Source of the DNA: Chloroflexota bacterium
GTDB lineage: Bacteria > Chloroflexota > Dehalococcoidia > Lucifugimonadales > SAR202-VII-2
Assembly (NCBI GenBank): GCA_003228115.1
Contig: QEVV01000003.1
Location: 1-64,000 of the forward strand
Reading direction: 5' to 3'
Length of the DNA stretch: 64,000 nucleotides
In this document: piece after piece, positions 45,714 to 55,869 of the stretch
Layout: every line of letters begins with the position of its first letter
How positions within the stretch are numbered: the first letter of the stretch is position 1
Program-made: the position numbers and the translations under genes
The notes under the pieces: generated by a model
The model's database searches: none
What the model saw: only the letters and a program-made list of their open reading frames with translations
What the model was told of the DNA's origin: nothing

Positions 45714-46661
45714 ATGTATCCACAGCGGACAATAGGCCATGACGGCCAGCTACAACTCCGCATGTTCTTCACCATGTTCATGTTGGGGCTGGTCTACGCA
45801 GCGTTCATTCTGATCCTTTGGCAAGTTGGCATCCCGATCATCTTCTTGCTGGTGTTCGCCGGGATTTTCGCGGTCTTCCAGTTCTTCGCCTCAGAAAAGA
45901 TCGTTCTCATGTCCATGCGGGCCAAGATAGTTGATGCCCAACAGGAACCTCTACTCCACCAGACCATTGAGCGGTTGTCGCTTATGGCTGGCATTCCAAA
46001 GCCCAGAATTGCAGTGTCGGAGATCCACGTTCCCAACGCCTTTGCAACAGGCCGGAGCCCTAGGCACGCGGTAGTGGCGGTTACCCGGGGCATCATGGAA
46101 CGTCTCACTGACGCTGAGTTGGAGGCGGTGCTGGCCCACGAACTCACCCACATCAAGAACAGGGACGTCCAGGTGATGACCATCGCCAGTTTCTTCCTGA
46201 TGGTCATTTCCATGCTCCTGCACTCGCTGCTCTGGATGGGAATATTTGGCGGCTTTGGACGAGGCATGGGCGGTGGGGGCATGGGAGGAGGAAGAGGTCG
46301 GGGAGGCGGAGGCCAGGCGGCCATGGTCATCATGGTCGTGATGCTGGTGTCAATCGTTACCTACGTGGTTGCCCAGCTCCTTATCATGGCGCTCTCTCGC
46401 TACAGGGAGTTGGCTGCGGACCGAGGGGGCGCAATACTCACCGGCCAACCGGAAAACCTGGCCCGGGCACTGATAAAAATCCAAGACGCTGTGTCCAAGA
46501 CAGGCGACCGCGACCTTCGGGAGGTCAAGGAGGGAGCCAGCGCCTTCTTCATCATTCCCGCCCTCAAAAAGGGGTCTATGGCCGCGATGTTCGGCACCCA
46601 CCCACCGGTTGAAGAGCGGGTACGCCGACTGCGCCAGATGCAGCAGGACTTGGAGGCCTAG
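45714..46661 (+). CDS. htpX: HtpX-family M48 zinc metalloprotease with Gly-rich insertion
   Basis: LAHELTHIKNRDVQ (HExxH), FFASEKIVLMSMRAKIVD; GGFGRGMGGGGMGGGRGRGGGG insertion. Confidence 0.9.
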   Translation: MYPQRTIGHDGQLQLRMFFTMFMLGLVYAAFILILWQVGIPIIFLLVFAGIFAVFQFFASEKIVLMSMRAKIVDAQQEPLLHQTIERLSLMAGIPKPRIAVSEIHVPNAFATGRSPRHAVVAVTRGIMERLTDAELEAVLAHELTHIKNRDVQVMTIASFFLMVISMLLHSLLWMGIFGGFGRGMGGGGMGGGRGRGGGGQAAMVIMVVMLVSIVTYVVAQLLIMALSRYRELAADRGGAILTGQPENLARALIKIQDAVSKTGDRDLREVKEGASAFFIIPALKKGSMAAMFGTHPPVEERVRRLRQMQQDLEA

Positions 46662-47227
46662 TGGGCTTCTTCGATGCCCTGTTGGGCCGGACCAGCAAGG
46701 CGAGTTCCGATACCGCGGGAGTGTTTGCCGTGACTACGGCGTATCCCGTCTTCTTAGATAAAATGGATGTTCAACCCAGCCAGAAAGCCGCCCTTGCATT
46801 CCGCCCAATCCCGTCTTCCTATTACGACAAGGCCGAGGAGGAAATTCGAGACGTCCTCCACATCAGCGAAAAGACAGCCAACACTAAGTCTTCGCTCCGC
46901 AAGGACAGCTTCGGCTACCAGTGGGTGCTGCTTGAAGACGAGGACTTCGAAGATCTAGTTACAGCCATACACATGGTCGCTGAAACATTGACCGGACACG
47001 GTTTCCGGGATCAGATCCTGGCGGCCGTGTTTGGGTTTCGTAAAGATGGCAAAGAAATCCACTGGGTTTACAACTACAAGTCCAGCAAGTTCTATCCCTT
47101 CGTACCCCAGGGCAATCGAATGCGGGACAGTGCGATGGAGAATCGAATGGCGGGGGCGATGAAGCAAGAGTTGCCCTTGGAAAAGGACTCAGAGCAGTGG
47201 TTCGGACTGTGGGGCATTCCGCACTAG
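46661..47227 (+). CDS. pspAB: PspA-associated protein PspAB
   Basis: GFFDALLGRTS...KDSFGYQWVLLEDEDFEDLVTAIHMVAETL; overlaps the htpX stop. Confidence 0.75.
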   Translation: MGFFDALLGRTSKASSDTAGVFAVTTAYPVFLDKMDVQPSQKAALAFRPIPSSYYDKAEEEIRDVLHISEKTANTKSSLRKDSFGYQWVLLEDEDFEDLVTAIHMVAETLTGHGFRDQILAAVFGFRKDGKEIHWVYNYKSSKFYPFVPQGNRMRDSAMENRMAGAMKQELPLEKDSEQWFGLWGIPH

Positions 47228-47286
47228 GGTTGCCCCATCGGCAGGAACAGCAGCTAGCCTAGCTGACTACAAACCACCTTTGCTTC

Positions 47287-47949
47287 CTACCTCAGTGCGC
47301 TAGCTTCGACCATGCGTCCGGTAACCAGAAAGACCACTCTCTCCGCGATATTCGTTGCACGGTCAGCAATGCGCTCAATGTCATGGGCGACCCAGAGGAG
47401 CCAAGTAGCCCGGGTAATGGTCTTGGGATCCTCGATCATGAAGCCCAACAACTCCTTGTAGACCTCGTCATAAAGACTGTCCACCTCGTCGTCACTGCGC
47501 CACACTCGTTTGGCAGCCTCAACGTCCCGCTCCACCAAAGCGTCCAGACTCCCCCTGAGCATTCCAGTCGCCAGGTCACTCATACGCGGGATATCAATCA
47601 GTGGCTTGAGAAGAGGCTCCTCGCCCATCATCACGTTGATCTTGGCGATTCCCTCTGCATAGTCGCCCATCCGCTCCAACTCTGATGTGATATGGAGCAG
47701 GGACACGATGGTACGAAGATCCTGGGCCATGGGCTGCTGAGTTGCAATCAATTCAACAATGCGGTCTTCCAATTCGAACCGCTTGGTGTCTATTGCGTCG
47801 TCTTGCGCTATGACTTCCTTCGCTGTTTCGACATCTCGTTCCCTAAGGGAAAGTACAGCACGCTGAATTGCTTGCTCTACCATGCTGCCCATCTCTAGGA
47901 CGCCGTCTGTTAGATCGGCAAGGTTCTTATCAAAAACTATTCTGGTCAT
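47287..47949 (-). CDS. phoU: Phosphate signalling protein PhoU
   Basis: GVLEMGSMVEQAIQRAVLSL...ELERMGDYAEGIA...HDIERIADRATNIAERV. Confidence 0.95.
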   Translation of the reverse strand: MTRIVFDKNLADLTDGVLEMGSMVEQAIQRAVLSLRERDVETAKEVIAQDDAIDTKRFELEDRIVELIATQQPMAQDLRTIVSLLHITSELERMGDYAEGIAKINVMMGEEPLLKPLIDIPRMSDLATGMLRGSLDALVERDVEAAKRVWRSDDEVDSLYDEVYKELLGFMIEDPKTITRATWLLWVAHDIERIADRATNIAERVVFLVTGRMVEASALR

Positions 47950-48160
47950 ACCAAAACCTCCGTGGAAGCCCCTCCGACTGCGAAACGGCAGCCGTTCAAT
48001 AGCGGGCAATCATAAGTGGAAAGCGGATATGATACACGAAAAGCCCCATTTTCGCAACCGGCCAGAGGGGATCGATGGCGGTTTCCGCCAACAACCGTCA
48101 CCTGTTGACAGACTTCGCAAGGCCTTCAAAAATGGTAGGCCAAGGTTAGGTTATGAAAGG

Positions 48161-49009
48161 ATGGTCAAGATGCAACTTGGGGACTTCACCGTCACTTCGG
48201 TTAGCGACGGTCTCATTCGGCTTGATGGCGGCACGCTCTTCGGAATCGTTCCCAAACCGCTGTGGCAGCAGCGGATCGCTCCAGACCGTCGCAATCGGAT
48301 TGCTTTGGGCCTCAATTGCGTCCTCATCCAAACGGATAGAGGCAACGTCCTAGTGGATACAGGCAATGGCGGCAAGCGGCAGGCCCTCATGCGCCAGCGC
48401 TTCGGCCACCGGAGCAGCCGGCTACTGAGCGAAATTAAGGCGGCGGGGCTTTCCCCCAACGACATCGACTACGTGCTCTTAAGCCACCTGCATTTTGATC
48501 ATGCAGGCGGCTGCACTCGTTTGGGGGCAGAAGACGCGGTGGTGCCGGTCTTTCCCAAAGCCCGCTATCTCATCCAGCGGGCCGACTGGGAGCAGTTTCG
48601 AACTCCGAACGGCAGGGCAAGGGGTTCAATATTTACCGATGACTACCTGCCGCTGGGGGACAGCGGACAACTGGACCTGCTGGACGGCGATACGGAGGTG
48701 ATCCCTGGCGTGTGGGCACGCGTCACAGGGGGGCATACGCACGCCCACCAGATTGCCGTTATGGAGAGCGGCGGGCAACGAGCAGCGTTCCTTGGAGACC
48801 TGGTACCCACGCAGCACCACATGGCCCCAGCTTGGATCACGTCTGTTGACTCGTTTCCGGAGGAAACCTTGGAGCGGAAGCAAGAACTGCTAGAGCGTGC
48901 AAACCGCGACAATTGGATCGTGTTCTTCTCTCACGATCCCCACAATCGAGCCGGCTACGTAGATAGGACCGACGACAACAAGTTCCGCTTGCGCCCCGTG
49001 ACGCCCTAA
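48161..49009 (+). CDS. MBL-fold metallo-hydrolase
   Basis: VLLSHLHFDHAGGCTRL, GGHTHAHQIAV, FLGDLVPTQHH. Confidence 0.85.
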   Translation: MVKMQLGDFTVTSVSDGLIRLDGGTLFGIVPKPLWQQRIAPDRRNRIALGLNCVLIQTDRGNVLVDTGNGGKRQALMRQRFGHRSSRLLSEIKAAGLSPNDIDYVLLSHLHFDHAGGCTRLGAEDAVVPVFPKARYLIQRADWEQFRTPNGRARGSIFTDDYLPLGDSGQLDLLDGDTEVIPGVWARVTGGHTHAHQIAVMESGGQRAAFLGDLVPTQHHMAPAWITSVDSFPEETLERKQELLERANRDNWIVFFSHDPHNRAGYVDRTDDNKFRLRPVTP

Positions 49010-49084
49010 CTGAATGAAGGCAGGGCCATCGCGGCGCAGGTATGCCGCTGACATTGAAAATCCGAATGTCGTCGCCTAACCACA

Positions 49085-49110
49085 TAGGGGCGTTCAATTG
49101 AACGCCCCTA
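49085..49110. repeat. 26-bp perfect palindrome (REP-like)
   Basis: TAGGGGCGTTCAA|TTGAACGCCCCTA. Confidence 0.9.
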
Positions 49111-49192
49111 CTCAACCAGTTTCAACAAGGTCATACAGATCTGCCCGGTTCAGAACTTGCTCTTCAGACAGAACGCCAGGCCCTGGAGCCGC

Positions 49193-50029
49193 TTACGCGT
49201 AACTCGGCACAACCGCCACTGCCATTTCTCCAACCTTCTCAATGTTTATGCGCACCGTGTCGCCAGGGGCTAAGGGGCCCACCCCCTCTGGGGTGCCCGT
49301 GAAGATAACGTCTCCGGGTTCCATGGTCATAACGGCAGACATCCGCTCGATGATGTTGCGGCAGTCTTCCCTCATGTCCTTGGTAAAAGCATGTTGCCGA
49401 TGATCATCGTTGACCCAGAGGTTGATTTCCAGCGTCTGGGGGTCTGGGATTTCGTCGGCCGTGACGATGCAAGGACCCAAGGGTGAAAAGCTATCGAATG
49501 ACTTTCGCTGACTCCGGTCCTCATCCCCACGAACGGTGATATCAAGACCGCAGGTGTACCCAAACACGTAGTCCAGGGCCTCCTCAGCACTCACCTTGGA
49601 CGCCCGCTTTCCTATGACCATGACCAACTCCGATTCATGGTCGGTGCGGCGGTCGGCATAGGGAAGAACGATGGGCTGAGAGGGCCCAGTCACAGCCGAC
49701 GATGCCTTGAGAAACAGCCCAATCTTGGCGAGGGGACTGTCCTCGGCGACCATTTCCCTAACATGGCGCATGTAGTTGGATGGCGCCGCCATGACCTTGC
49801 CCGGTCGGGGTAGCGGCGCCAGCAACCTTACTGAATCCAAGGGCAACGCCGGGCCGGATTGGGCAGCCTGCTCAATTTGGCCCTTGAGTGCATCGAATTC
49901 CTCAATGAGGCGGATCATCCTCAAGGGCTTCCATGCCTCCGGGACATCTGTCACAAGGTGAGTGATGTCCACCACGCCCTCGCCGTTCTGAACCCCCAAA
50001 CGATAGTCGTCAAAACAAACCAGTTTCAT
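49193..50029 (-). CDS. Fumarylacetoacetate hydrolase family protein
   Basis: RTDHESELVMVIGKRASKVSAEEALDYVFGYTCGLDITVRGDEDR...GDVIFTGTPEGVGPLAPGD. Confidence 0.9.
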   Translation of the reverse strand: MKLVCFDDYRLGVQNGEGVVDITHLVTDVPEAWKPLRMIRLIEEFDALKGQIEQAAQSGPALPLDSVRLLAPLPRPGKVMAAPSNYMRHVREMVAEDSPLAKIGLFLKASSAVTGPSQPIVLPYADRRTDHESELVMVIGKRASKVSAEEALDYVFGYTCGLDITVRGDEDRSQRKSFDSFSPLGPCIVTADEIPDPQTLEINLWVNDDHRQHAFTKDMREDCRNIIERMSAVMTMEPGDVIFTGTPEGVGPLAPGDTVRINIEKVGEMAVAVVPSYA

Positions 50030-50084
50030 ACTTCACCCCGTCTTTGGCTATTCCAAGGGATTTGAGCAGTCAGGCAGCGAGAAC

Positions 50085-51359
50085 CTACTCGCTGCGCCAG
50101 GAAGCGAGGACCTCGTCGATGAGGGCCCGCGCCGGATTTTCTCCCGCTTCGGCGTCGTAGTACTTAGCAGACATGTGCTGACCACCCGCCAGTCCCAAAT
50201 ACTCCTTCTCCGTCGGCAAGTCGATAGAAACGTTCTCCTCAGAGCTCCTAATGACAGCCATGGGCTCCCCACCATCCATCACAATGTCCATCTGCTCGTT
50301 CAGGAGCTTCCGGTACATAATCAGCCCAGTGTCGGACTCTCCAAGCCGCTCCAGATCTCGTTCGACAATGTTGCCCGCGCCTTGAGCGACCATTGCCGCC
50401 TTATCCTGGTCGACACTGCGCTCAATTTGAAGCCAACCGGCATCGTCGTAGAGGGGTACATAACGATAGGGTACGAACTCCTGGGCCGGGGCCTGATGTC
50501 CCGGCGCGGGAAGGTGGATGTACATGGAGACGTGCAGCGTGTTCTCGTCATCGATCGGTACGCGCCACTCAAACGAGCGCATAACCTCCATGCCGGGAAT
50601 GTACAGGATATTTGGGAAAAGGATAGGGTGCCCCACCTTCCAGTCGTCGCTCTCCTCAGTGTCGCCTTCCACGAGGCGGCGCTTAATAACGCCATAAGGA
50701 AATACGTCGAAGCCGATCTTGAGATGTGCCCTGCGCTGGGTGGGAAACGCCGTTCTCACATACTCCCCACGCCTTTCCTTGACGTACTGGGTCAGGTGAG
50801 TGTGGAGCCATTCGACGTGGACAGGGTCAAGGGAGTTCTCCATGCACTGGAGCCAGTTGGCGGGAAGATAGGTGATGGCAATGTCTTTAACAGCGTTCTC
50901 TTCCACCAGGGCGCTCCAGCGGGGAACGAGGGGTGCAGGCTCCGGCCCCATGTAGGCCCACAGGAGTCCCCCTAGCTCCTCAACCCGGTAGCCGGAGAGC
51001 TTGATCTTGTCCTTGAAGCGGCTCTCAGGACGGACCGTCTCTTCAAAGGGTTGCTCAGTGCACTGACCTGTCTCATCGTAAAGCCAGCCATGGTACATAC
51101 AGCGCAGGCCGTGCTCTTCCGGAATGCCGTAGGCGAGGTTCACCCGGCGATGGGCGCAGTACCGACCAACGAGACCATAGGAGCCACTTCGGTCCTTGTA
51201 GAGAACTAGGTCTTCCCCCAAAAGGCGAACCTCCCTCGTGGGGCTCTCGTCCAGCTCGCGGGCCGGCGAGATGGGATGCCAATACCGTCGCATGAGTTCG
51301 CCCATGGGGGTACCGGGGCCCACCTTAGTCAACCGCTCGTTTTCTTGGACAGAAAGCAT
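50085..51359 (-). CDS. Rieske 2Fe-2S aromatic ring-hydroxylating oxygenase, alpha-subunit-like
   Basis: CAHRRVNLAYGIPEEHGLRCMYHGWLYDETGQCTEQP and ENSLDPVHVEWLH. Confidence 0.9.
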   Translation of the reverse strand: MLSVQENERLTKVGPGTPMGELMRRYWHPISPARELDESPTREVRLLGEDLVLYKDRSGSYGLVGRYCAHRRVNLAYGIPEEHGLRCMYHGWLYDETGQCTEQPFEETVRPESRFKDKIKLSGYRVEELGGLLWAYMGPEPAPLVPRWSALVEENAVKDIAITYLPANWLQCMENSLDPVHVEWLHTHLTQYVKERRGEYVRTAFPTQRRAHLKIGFDVFPYGVIKRRLVEGDTEESDDWKVGHPILFPNILYIPGMEVMRSFEWRVPIDDENTLHVSMYIHLPAPGHQAPAQEFVPYRYVPLYDDAGWLQIERSVDQDKAAMVAQGAGNIVERDLERLGESDTGLIMYRKLLNEQMDIVMDGGEPMAVIRSSEENVSIDLPTEKEYLGLAGGQHMSAKYYDAEAGENPARALIDEVLASWRSE

Positions 51360-51594
51360 GTCTCCCCTCCCGCCTCGATAGTCACTCGTGCCAGGGCACT
51401 GGTCTCCGAAACTTAGGCGACGACTCTGACCATGCCGATATTGAGATGAACTCTTTCACGCGCGTTGCGAGGCTGCCGCGATTATACAGTCTTAGACAAG
51501 GGCGGAATGAGAAGCGTCGCTGGAGAGGCAAAAATTAATTGGGGGGGGGAGAGGTTGCAGGGGTGCCGGGAAGGTGGGAGACAAAAAGAAAGGA

Positions 51595-51711
51595 TCCCGG
51601 CGGCGACCTATTTTCCCACGCAGTCACCCACGCAGTATCGTCGGCGCTGGAGCGTTTCACTTCCGTGTTCGAGATGGGAACGGGTGGGTCCACTCCGCTA
51701 GCGTCACCGGA
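51595..51711 (-). rRNA. rrf: 5S ribosomal RNA (isolated)
   Basis: Reverse complement TCCGGTGACGCTAGCGGAGTGGACCCACCCGTTCCCATCTCGAACACGGAAGTGAAACGCTCCAGCGCCGACGATACTGCG...GGAAAATAGGTCGCCGCCGGGA; 117 nt. Confidence 0.95.
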
Positions 51712-51726
51712 ATCCTTACTAAAGAG

Positions 51727-51756
51727 ATTGTAGCCAGGAATGAGGTCGCGTGTCAA
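51727..51756 (-). promoter_or_regulatory. Promoter of the 5S gene (TTGACA-N18-TACAAT)
   Basis: Minus strand TTGACAcgcgacctcattcctggcTACAAT ends about 15 nt upstream of the 5S 5' end. Confidence 0.75.
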
Positions 51757-51791
51757 CAAGAACAAGGGGGCATTTCCATAGAGCCAGCCCT

Positions 51792-53642
51792 CTACTCAGC
51801 CGCTCCCACCGGTACGGGGAGCCCACCATGCTCCGCCAGTCTCGCCGCTGTAAGGTTTCGGGCCGTGTGAAGCAACCCAACGTGACTGAAGGCCTGTGGG
51901 AAGTTCCCCAACGCTTCGCCTGTCGCCGGGTTCACCATTTCGGAAAACAGTCCCAAATGGTTGGCGTAGCCGAGGAGTTGTTCGAAGAGGTCCTCCGCCT
52001 CATCCACCTCGCCCGCGTATATTAGCGCGCCGATGAGCCAGAAACTGAGCAAGGTGAAAGCGCCTTCCGGTCCGGAGACTCCATCGTTGACGCTGGAGGT
52101 GTCATAGCGGCGCACAAGCACACCCCCATCACTCAAGCGCTCCCGGATGCATTGAATGGTGCTGAGGACTCTCGGATCATCTCCTGGGAGAAAGCCCACC
52201 AATGGCATGATGAGAAGGCTAGCGTCAAGATGGGAACTGCCATAGTGCTGCACGAAGCTCTCCAGCTTCTCATTCCACCCCTTGTCCAGCACTTCATCCT
52301 TGATCAACTGTGCTGTCGTCCTCCATCGATCGGCTTCGGCTTCAGTACCAAAACTCAATTGCTCCGCAAGCCCCGCAGCCGCTGTAAGTCCCACCCAACA
52401 CATGATCTTTGAGTAGACAAAGTGGCGGGTGGGACCTCGCACCTCCCATATTCCTCTGTCCTTCCTCTTCCAAACCTTACAGATAGTGTTGGCGAACGAT
52501 TCGACGATGGACCACGTCTGGTGGTCCACCGTGCCTCCATACTTTCGGAAAGTAGCGATACTGTTGATGACCTCGCCATAGACATCAAGCTGAAAATGGG
52601 TGTCGGCGTCGTTTCCAACGCGGACCGGCTTGGAGCCGCGGTAGCCATCAAGGTGAGATAGGACGTGCTCCCGGGTGTCAGAGGCCGGGTCGATGCCGTA
52701 GAGAACCTTTGGTTGGCTCGATGTCACCTTGCACTGTTGCAGGAGCCAGCGGAGAAACTGGTTGCCCTCCTGAGGGTCGCTGAACCGGTAGAAGGCGCCA
52801 AGAGTGAACGCTGCATCCCTCAGCCAACAATAGCGGTAGTCCCAATTGCGCTGGCCACCAAGGTCCTCAGGCAAGGATGTCGTGGGGGAGGCGACTATAG
52901 CCCCCGTAGGCCGGTAGACCATCAGGCTGAGGGCCAAGAATGAGCGTATGATCTGCTCCCGCCAACGCCCTTGATGGACCGAAGAGGAGACCTTCGCCGC
53001 CGTTGCTTCCCAGTAACGGCGGGTGCGGATCAGCTTTTCGGGCGTGCTGAGGAACCTCACCCTTGCGGCCCTAGTCTTGCCGTGGGCGGCCACAAATGGA
53101 ATGGTCTGGCCAGCGACGACGGTAAAGGCGCCCACGACTCCGCCGGGAACCTCCCGAAGAAACACATCGGTGGAGAGGGCAATACAACCGCCCTCCCCTG
53201 CAGCCACCGCGCCGTTGCGGGCTACGGTCGTCAGGGTGGGTGTCTGCCCGTAGTTCAGCCGAGGCTCAAACCTGCAGAGCATCGGAATGCTCCCGCGCTC
53301 TCCCACGACGATTCGATGGATCTCATGGGGACAGTTCAGGGGTCCCGGCCTTCCGTCCTCAGTGATGGGCATGAAGTCCACCACCTCGACCTCGCCTGTT
53401 TCTGTTTCAAAAACGGTAGAGAGAATATTGGTGTCGCCCAGGTACCGCTGCCTGCTCTGCGAGGGCACCGCTGGACTAATCTGAAAGAGACCGCCCTCCT
53501 TTTCGTCTAGGAGGGCGGCAAAAACGCTGGGGGAGTCAAACCGGGGAAAACAGGCCCAATCGATGGAGCCGTCAAGGCCCACCAAAGCCGCCGAGTGGGA
53601 GTCACCAATGATACCGTAGGCGCTGATTGGCTTGAAGGCCAT
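51792..53642 (-). CDS. Glycoside hydrolase family 15 protein (glucoamylase/trehalase-like)
   Basis: ISAYGIIGDSHSAALVGLDGSIDWACFPRFDSPSVFAALLD...GQRNWDYRYCWLRDAAFTLGAF. Confidence 0.95.
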   Translation of the reverse strand: MAFKPISAYGIIGDSHSAALVGLDGSIDWACFPRFDSPSVFAALLDEKEGGLFQISPAVPSQSRQRYLGDTNILSTVFETETGEVEVVDFMPITEDGRPGPLNCPHEIHRIVVGERGSIPMLCRFEPRLNYGQTPTLTTVARNGAVAAGEGGCIALSTDVFLREVPGGVVGAFTVVAGQTIPFVAAHGKTRAARVRFLSTPEKLIRTRRYWEATAAKVSSSVHQGRWREQIIRSFLALSLMVYRPTGAIVASPTTSLPEDLGGQRNWDYRYCWLRDAAFTLGAFYRFSDPQEGNQFLRWLLQQCKVTSSQPKVLYGIDPASDTREHVLSHLDGYRGSKPVRVGNDADTHFQLDVYGEVINSIATFRKYGGTVDHQTWSIVESFANTICKVWKRKDRGIWEVRGPTRHFVYSKIMCWVGLTAAAGLAEQLSFGTEAEADRWRTTAQLIKDEVLDKGWNEKLESFVQHYGSSHLDASLLIMPLVGFLPGDDPRVLSTIQCIRERLSDGGVLVRRYDTSSVNDGVSGPEGAFTLLSFWLIGALIYAGEVDEAEDLFEQLLGYANHLGLFSEMVNPATGEALGNFPQAFSHVGLLHTARNLTAARLAEHGGLPVPVGAAE

Positions 53643-53907
53643 GAAAGCCCATATCAATTAAATTCATGAAATAGTACCAGATACAGTGCCCACGGGCAAT
53701 AGATCCGGAACAGGAAGTATAAAACGTTTCAGCCGTGGAAATTGGTTGTTTGAAATACGGCCAACACGTACAGGGTTGCCTAGGTTCATCAAATCTGAGG
53801 GTTGACCGTGTGCATTATTTGTGAAATAATTCACGCTTCATTATCTTAACGGGGGCTTTGGCCGCTAGCTAGGCGGACTAACGAAGACCCCCCTGGGAAA
53901 GACGAGC

Positions 53908-54627
53908 GTGGCCGACCTTCCAATCGCAAAAATCGTAGAGCGCAAGGAGCTGAGCGAAGATCTCTGGATCGTCAAGCTCAAGCCCGAAATCGACTATACC
54001 TTCAAGCCCGGTCAATATGTGACTATCGGCTCGGAGGGCATAGAGCGGCCCTACTCAATAGCCTCCGCCCCGTATGAGCCCTTCATTGAGTTGTTCGTTG
54101 AGCTGGTCCCCCCGCCCGACGGCAATTTGACTCCGATCCTTCACCGTTTGGATCTCGGCGAAACCGTGACTATGCGCCCCAGAGCCAAGGGCATCTTCAC
54201 CTTGGAGCCCGCCTATCAAGACCACTTGATGGTCGCCACAGTAACGGGAGTAGCACCCTACATAAGCATGATTCGCCAGTACCTCCATGAAGGCGGCTCT
54301 GGCCTTCGGTTCTTCGTCCTGGAGGGAGCTAGCTACACGGATGAGTTCGGGTACGACGATGAGTTGATGGAGTTGGAGCGCGACCATCCCGATACTGTGA
54401 AGTTCCTGGCAACCATTAGCAGGCCCGCAGAGAAGCGAAATGCTTCCTGGGCAGGTGAAACCGGCAGAGTCAACACGCTGGTTGAGAAGTACCTTGCTGC
54501 CTACGGCCTGGAGCGCGAGAACACTCTTGTGCACCTCTGCGGTCACCCCGGTATGATTGAGGACGCGAAAGAGCGCCTGACCCCGGCTGGGTGGAACGTG
54601 AAGGAAGAACGCTTCTGGAAGGACTAA
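53908..54627 (+). CDS. Ferredoxin/flavodoxin-NADP+ reductase-like oxidoreductase
   Basis: FKPGQYVTIGSEGIERPYSIASAPYE...GVAPYISMIRQ...LCGHPGMIEDAKERL. Confidence 0.85.
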   Translation: MADLPIAKIVERKELSEDLWIVKLKPEIDYTFKPGQYVTIGSEGIERPYSIASAPYEPFIELFVELVPPPDGNLTPILHRLDLGETVTMRPRAKGIFTLEPAYQDHLMVATVTGVAPYISMIRQYLHEGGSGLRFFVLEGASYTDEFGYDDELMELERDHPDTVKFLATISRPAEKRNASWAGETGRVNTLVEKYLAAYGLERENTLVHLCGHPGMIEDAKERLTPAGWNVKEERFWKD

Positions 54628-54737
54628 GGTTGGATCTGGTGTCCTAGCAATGGCTCCCCTACCCTTTCCCGCCCCCGTGACAACCCCGCCTTCCCTATCC
54701 CCGGCTGGACGCAGTCTCAGCCCAAGCAACAAAGCCC

Positions 54738-55463
54738 TTAAGCATATTCTTCGTAGATGCTATCGAACTTGCCCAGCTTGAGGCGGGCCATGTTCCGGCA
54801 CATAACCCTTACCCTCTCCTGATCTTCATCAGACGTTGCCATGACCGCGATGGTATTGGCAGACCGAGCAGTGTGTTCAATATCGGCCCCCATGTGGACC
54901 GTGAAAAACTCCATTGCGTCTTCGGGGACGTCATAGTGTTCGCGGAGATAAGTGTTAAATTCCGTGGCGTACCTTTGCACCATAGTCTCGTTGGACAGAA
55001 GTAGCGTGAGGAGGTCGATAGAGCCTCCCAAAAACACTCCGTGCAGACAAGCAGCCGTGTGAAGCAGGCATCCGTAAGCAGGCGTGGCTCGATCGAAATC
55101 CGCCTCAGTTAAGCCGAGGGCCAAGCCGAATTTCCTTGCCATCACCGGATGGGCGACCTCTTCGTTCAGGGCCCCAACTACTCCTAAGAACGCTCCGTCG
55201 TCGGTAGCGCGCTGAACGGCACCCAAAGCCGCTAGCTTCAATACTCCCATATTGTGAATGTAGTGCTGAATGGAGAAACCCTGAAGCCGCCGGGTCGTCA
55301 GCTTGCCTGAGCGCAAGTCAGTGAAGTAGCGACTGTCCATAAGCTGCTCCACACCAGGCTGAATGATGTCCTGAATAACCTCGTCGACAAACCGGCTGTT
55401 CTTGGCATCTGTTGTCATCTTTCCCTCCGGCCACTCCAAGCTAGCCTCATGATGCGCCGTCAC
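54738..55463 (-). CDS. Iron-containing redox enzyme family (heme-oxygenase/PqqC/TENA fold)
   Basis: LQGFSIQHYIHNMGVLKLAALGAVQRATDDG...LNEEVAHPVMARKF...FFTVHMGADIEHT. Confidence 0.7.
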   Translation of the reverse strand: MTAHHEASLEWPEGKMTTDAKNSRFVDEVIQDIIQPGVEQLMDSRYFTDLRSGKLTTRRLQGFSIQHYIHNMGVLKLAALGAVQRATDDGAFLGVVGALNEEVAHPVMARKFGLALGLTEADFDRATPAYGCLLHTAACLHGVFLGGSIDLLTLLLSNETMVQRYATEFNTYLREHYDVPEDAMEFFTVHMGADIEHTARSANTIAVMATSDEDQERVRVMCRNMARLKLGKFDSIYEEYA

Positions 55464-55495
55464 CCAACGCGGGTCAACCTACCGGGCAGGAGCGG

Positions 55496-55867
55496 CTAGC
55501 CAAGCCCAAGTTCCTCCAGCCGCTCATCGTCGATACCAAAGTGATGGGCAATCTCGTGGGCCACGGTGATGCGTACCTGTTCAACGACTTCTTCCTTCGT
55601 GGGGCAAATAGCTTCAAGGGGGCGCTGAAAGAGGGTGATCTTATCGGGGAGTACAAGGTCGTAGAAATCGCGCTCAGTGAGTGGAATGCCTTCGTAGAGG
55701 CCTAGGAGATCGTACCGGCTCCCGGAGCTACCGAGGTCGAGCTGATGAGAATCCGGCCAATCCTGGGTGACAACGTCGCAGTTGTCCATACGGTCGAGGA
55801 AATCTTCGGGTAGTCCTTCAAGGGCCTCAAGCACTAGCCCGCGGAATGCTTCTCGGCTCAAATGCAT
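55496..55867 (-). CDS. Metallopeptidase family protein (minimal zincin)
   Basis: DKITLFQRPLEAICPTKEEVVEQVRITVAHEIAHHFGIDDERLEELG. Confidence 0.85.
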   Translation of the reverse strand: MHLSREAFRGLVLEALEGLPEDFLDRMDNCDVVTQDWPDSHQLDLGSSGSRYDLLGLYEGIPLTERDFYDLVLPDKITLFQRPLEAICPTKEEVVEQVRITVAHEIAHHFGIDDERLEELGLG

Positions 55868-55869
55868 GC

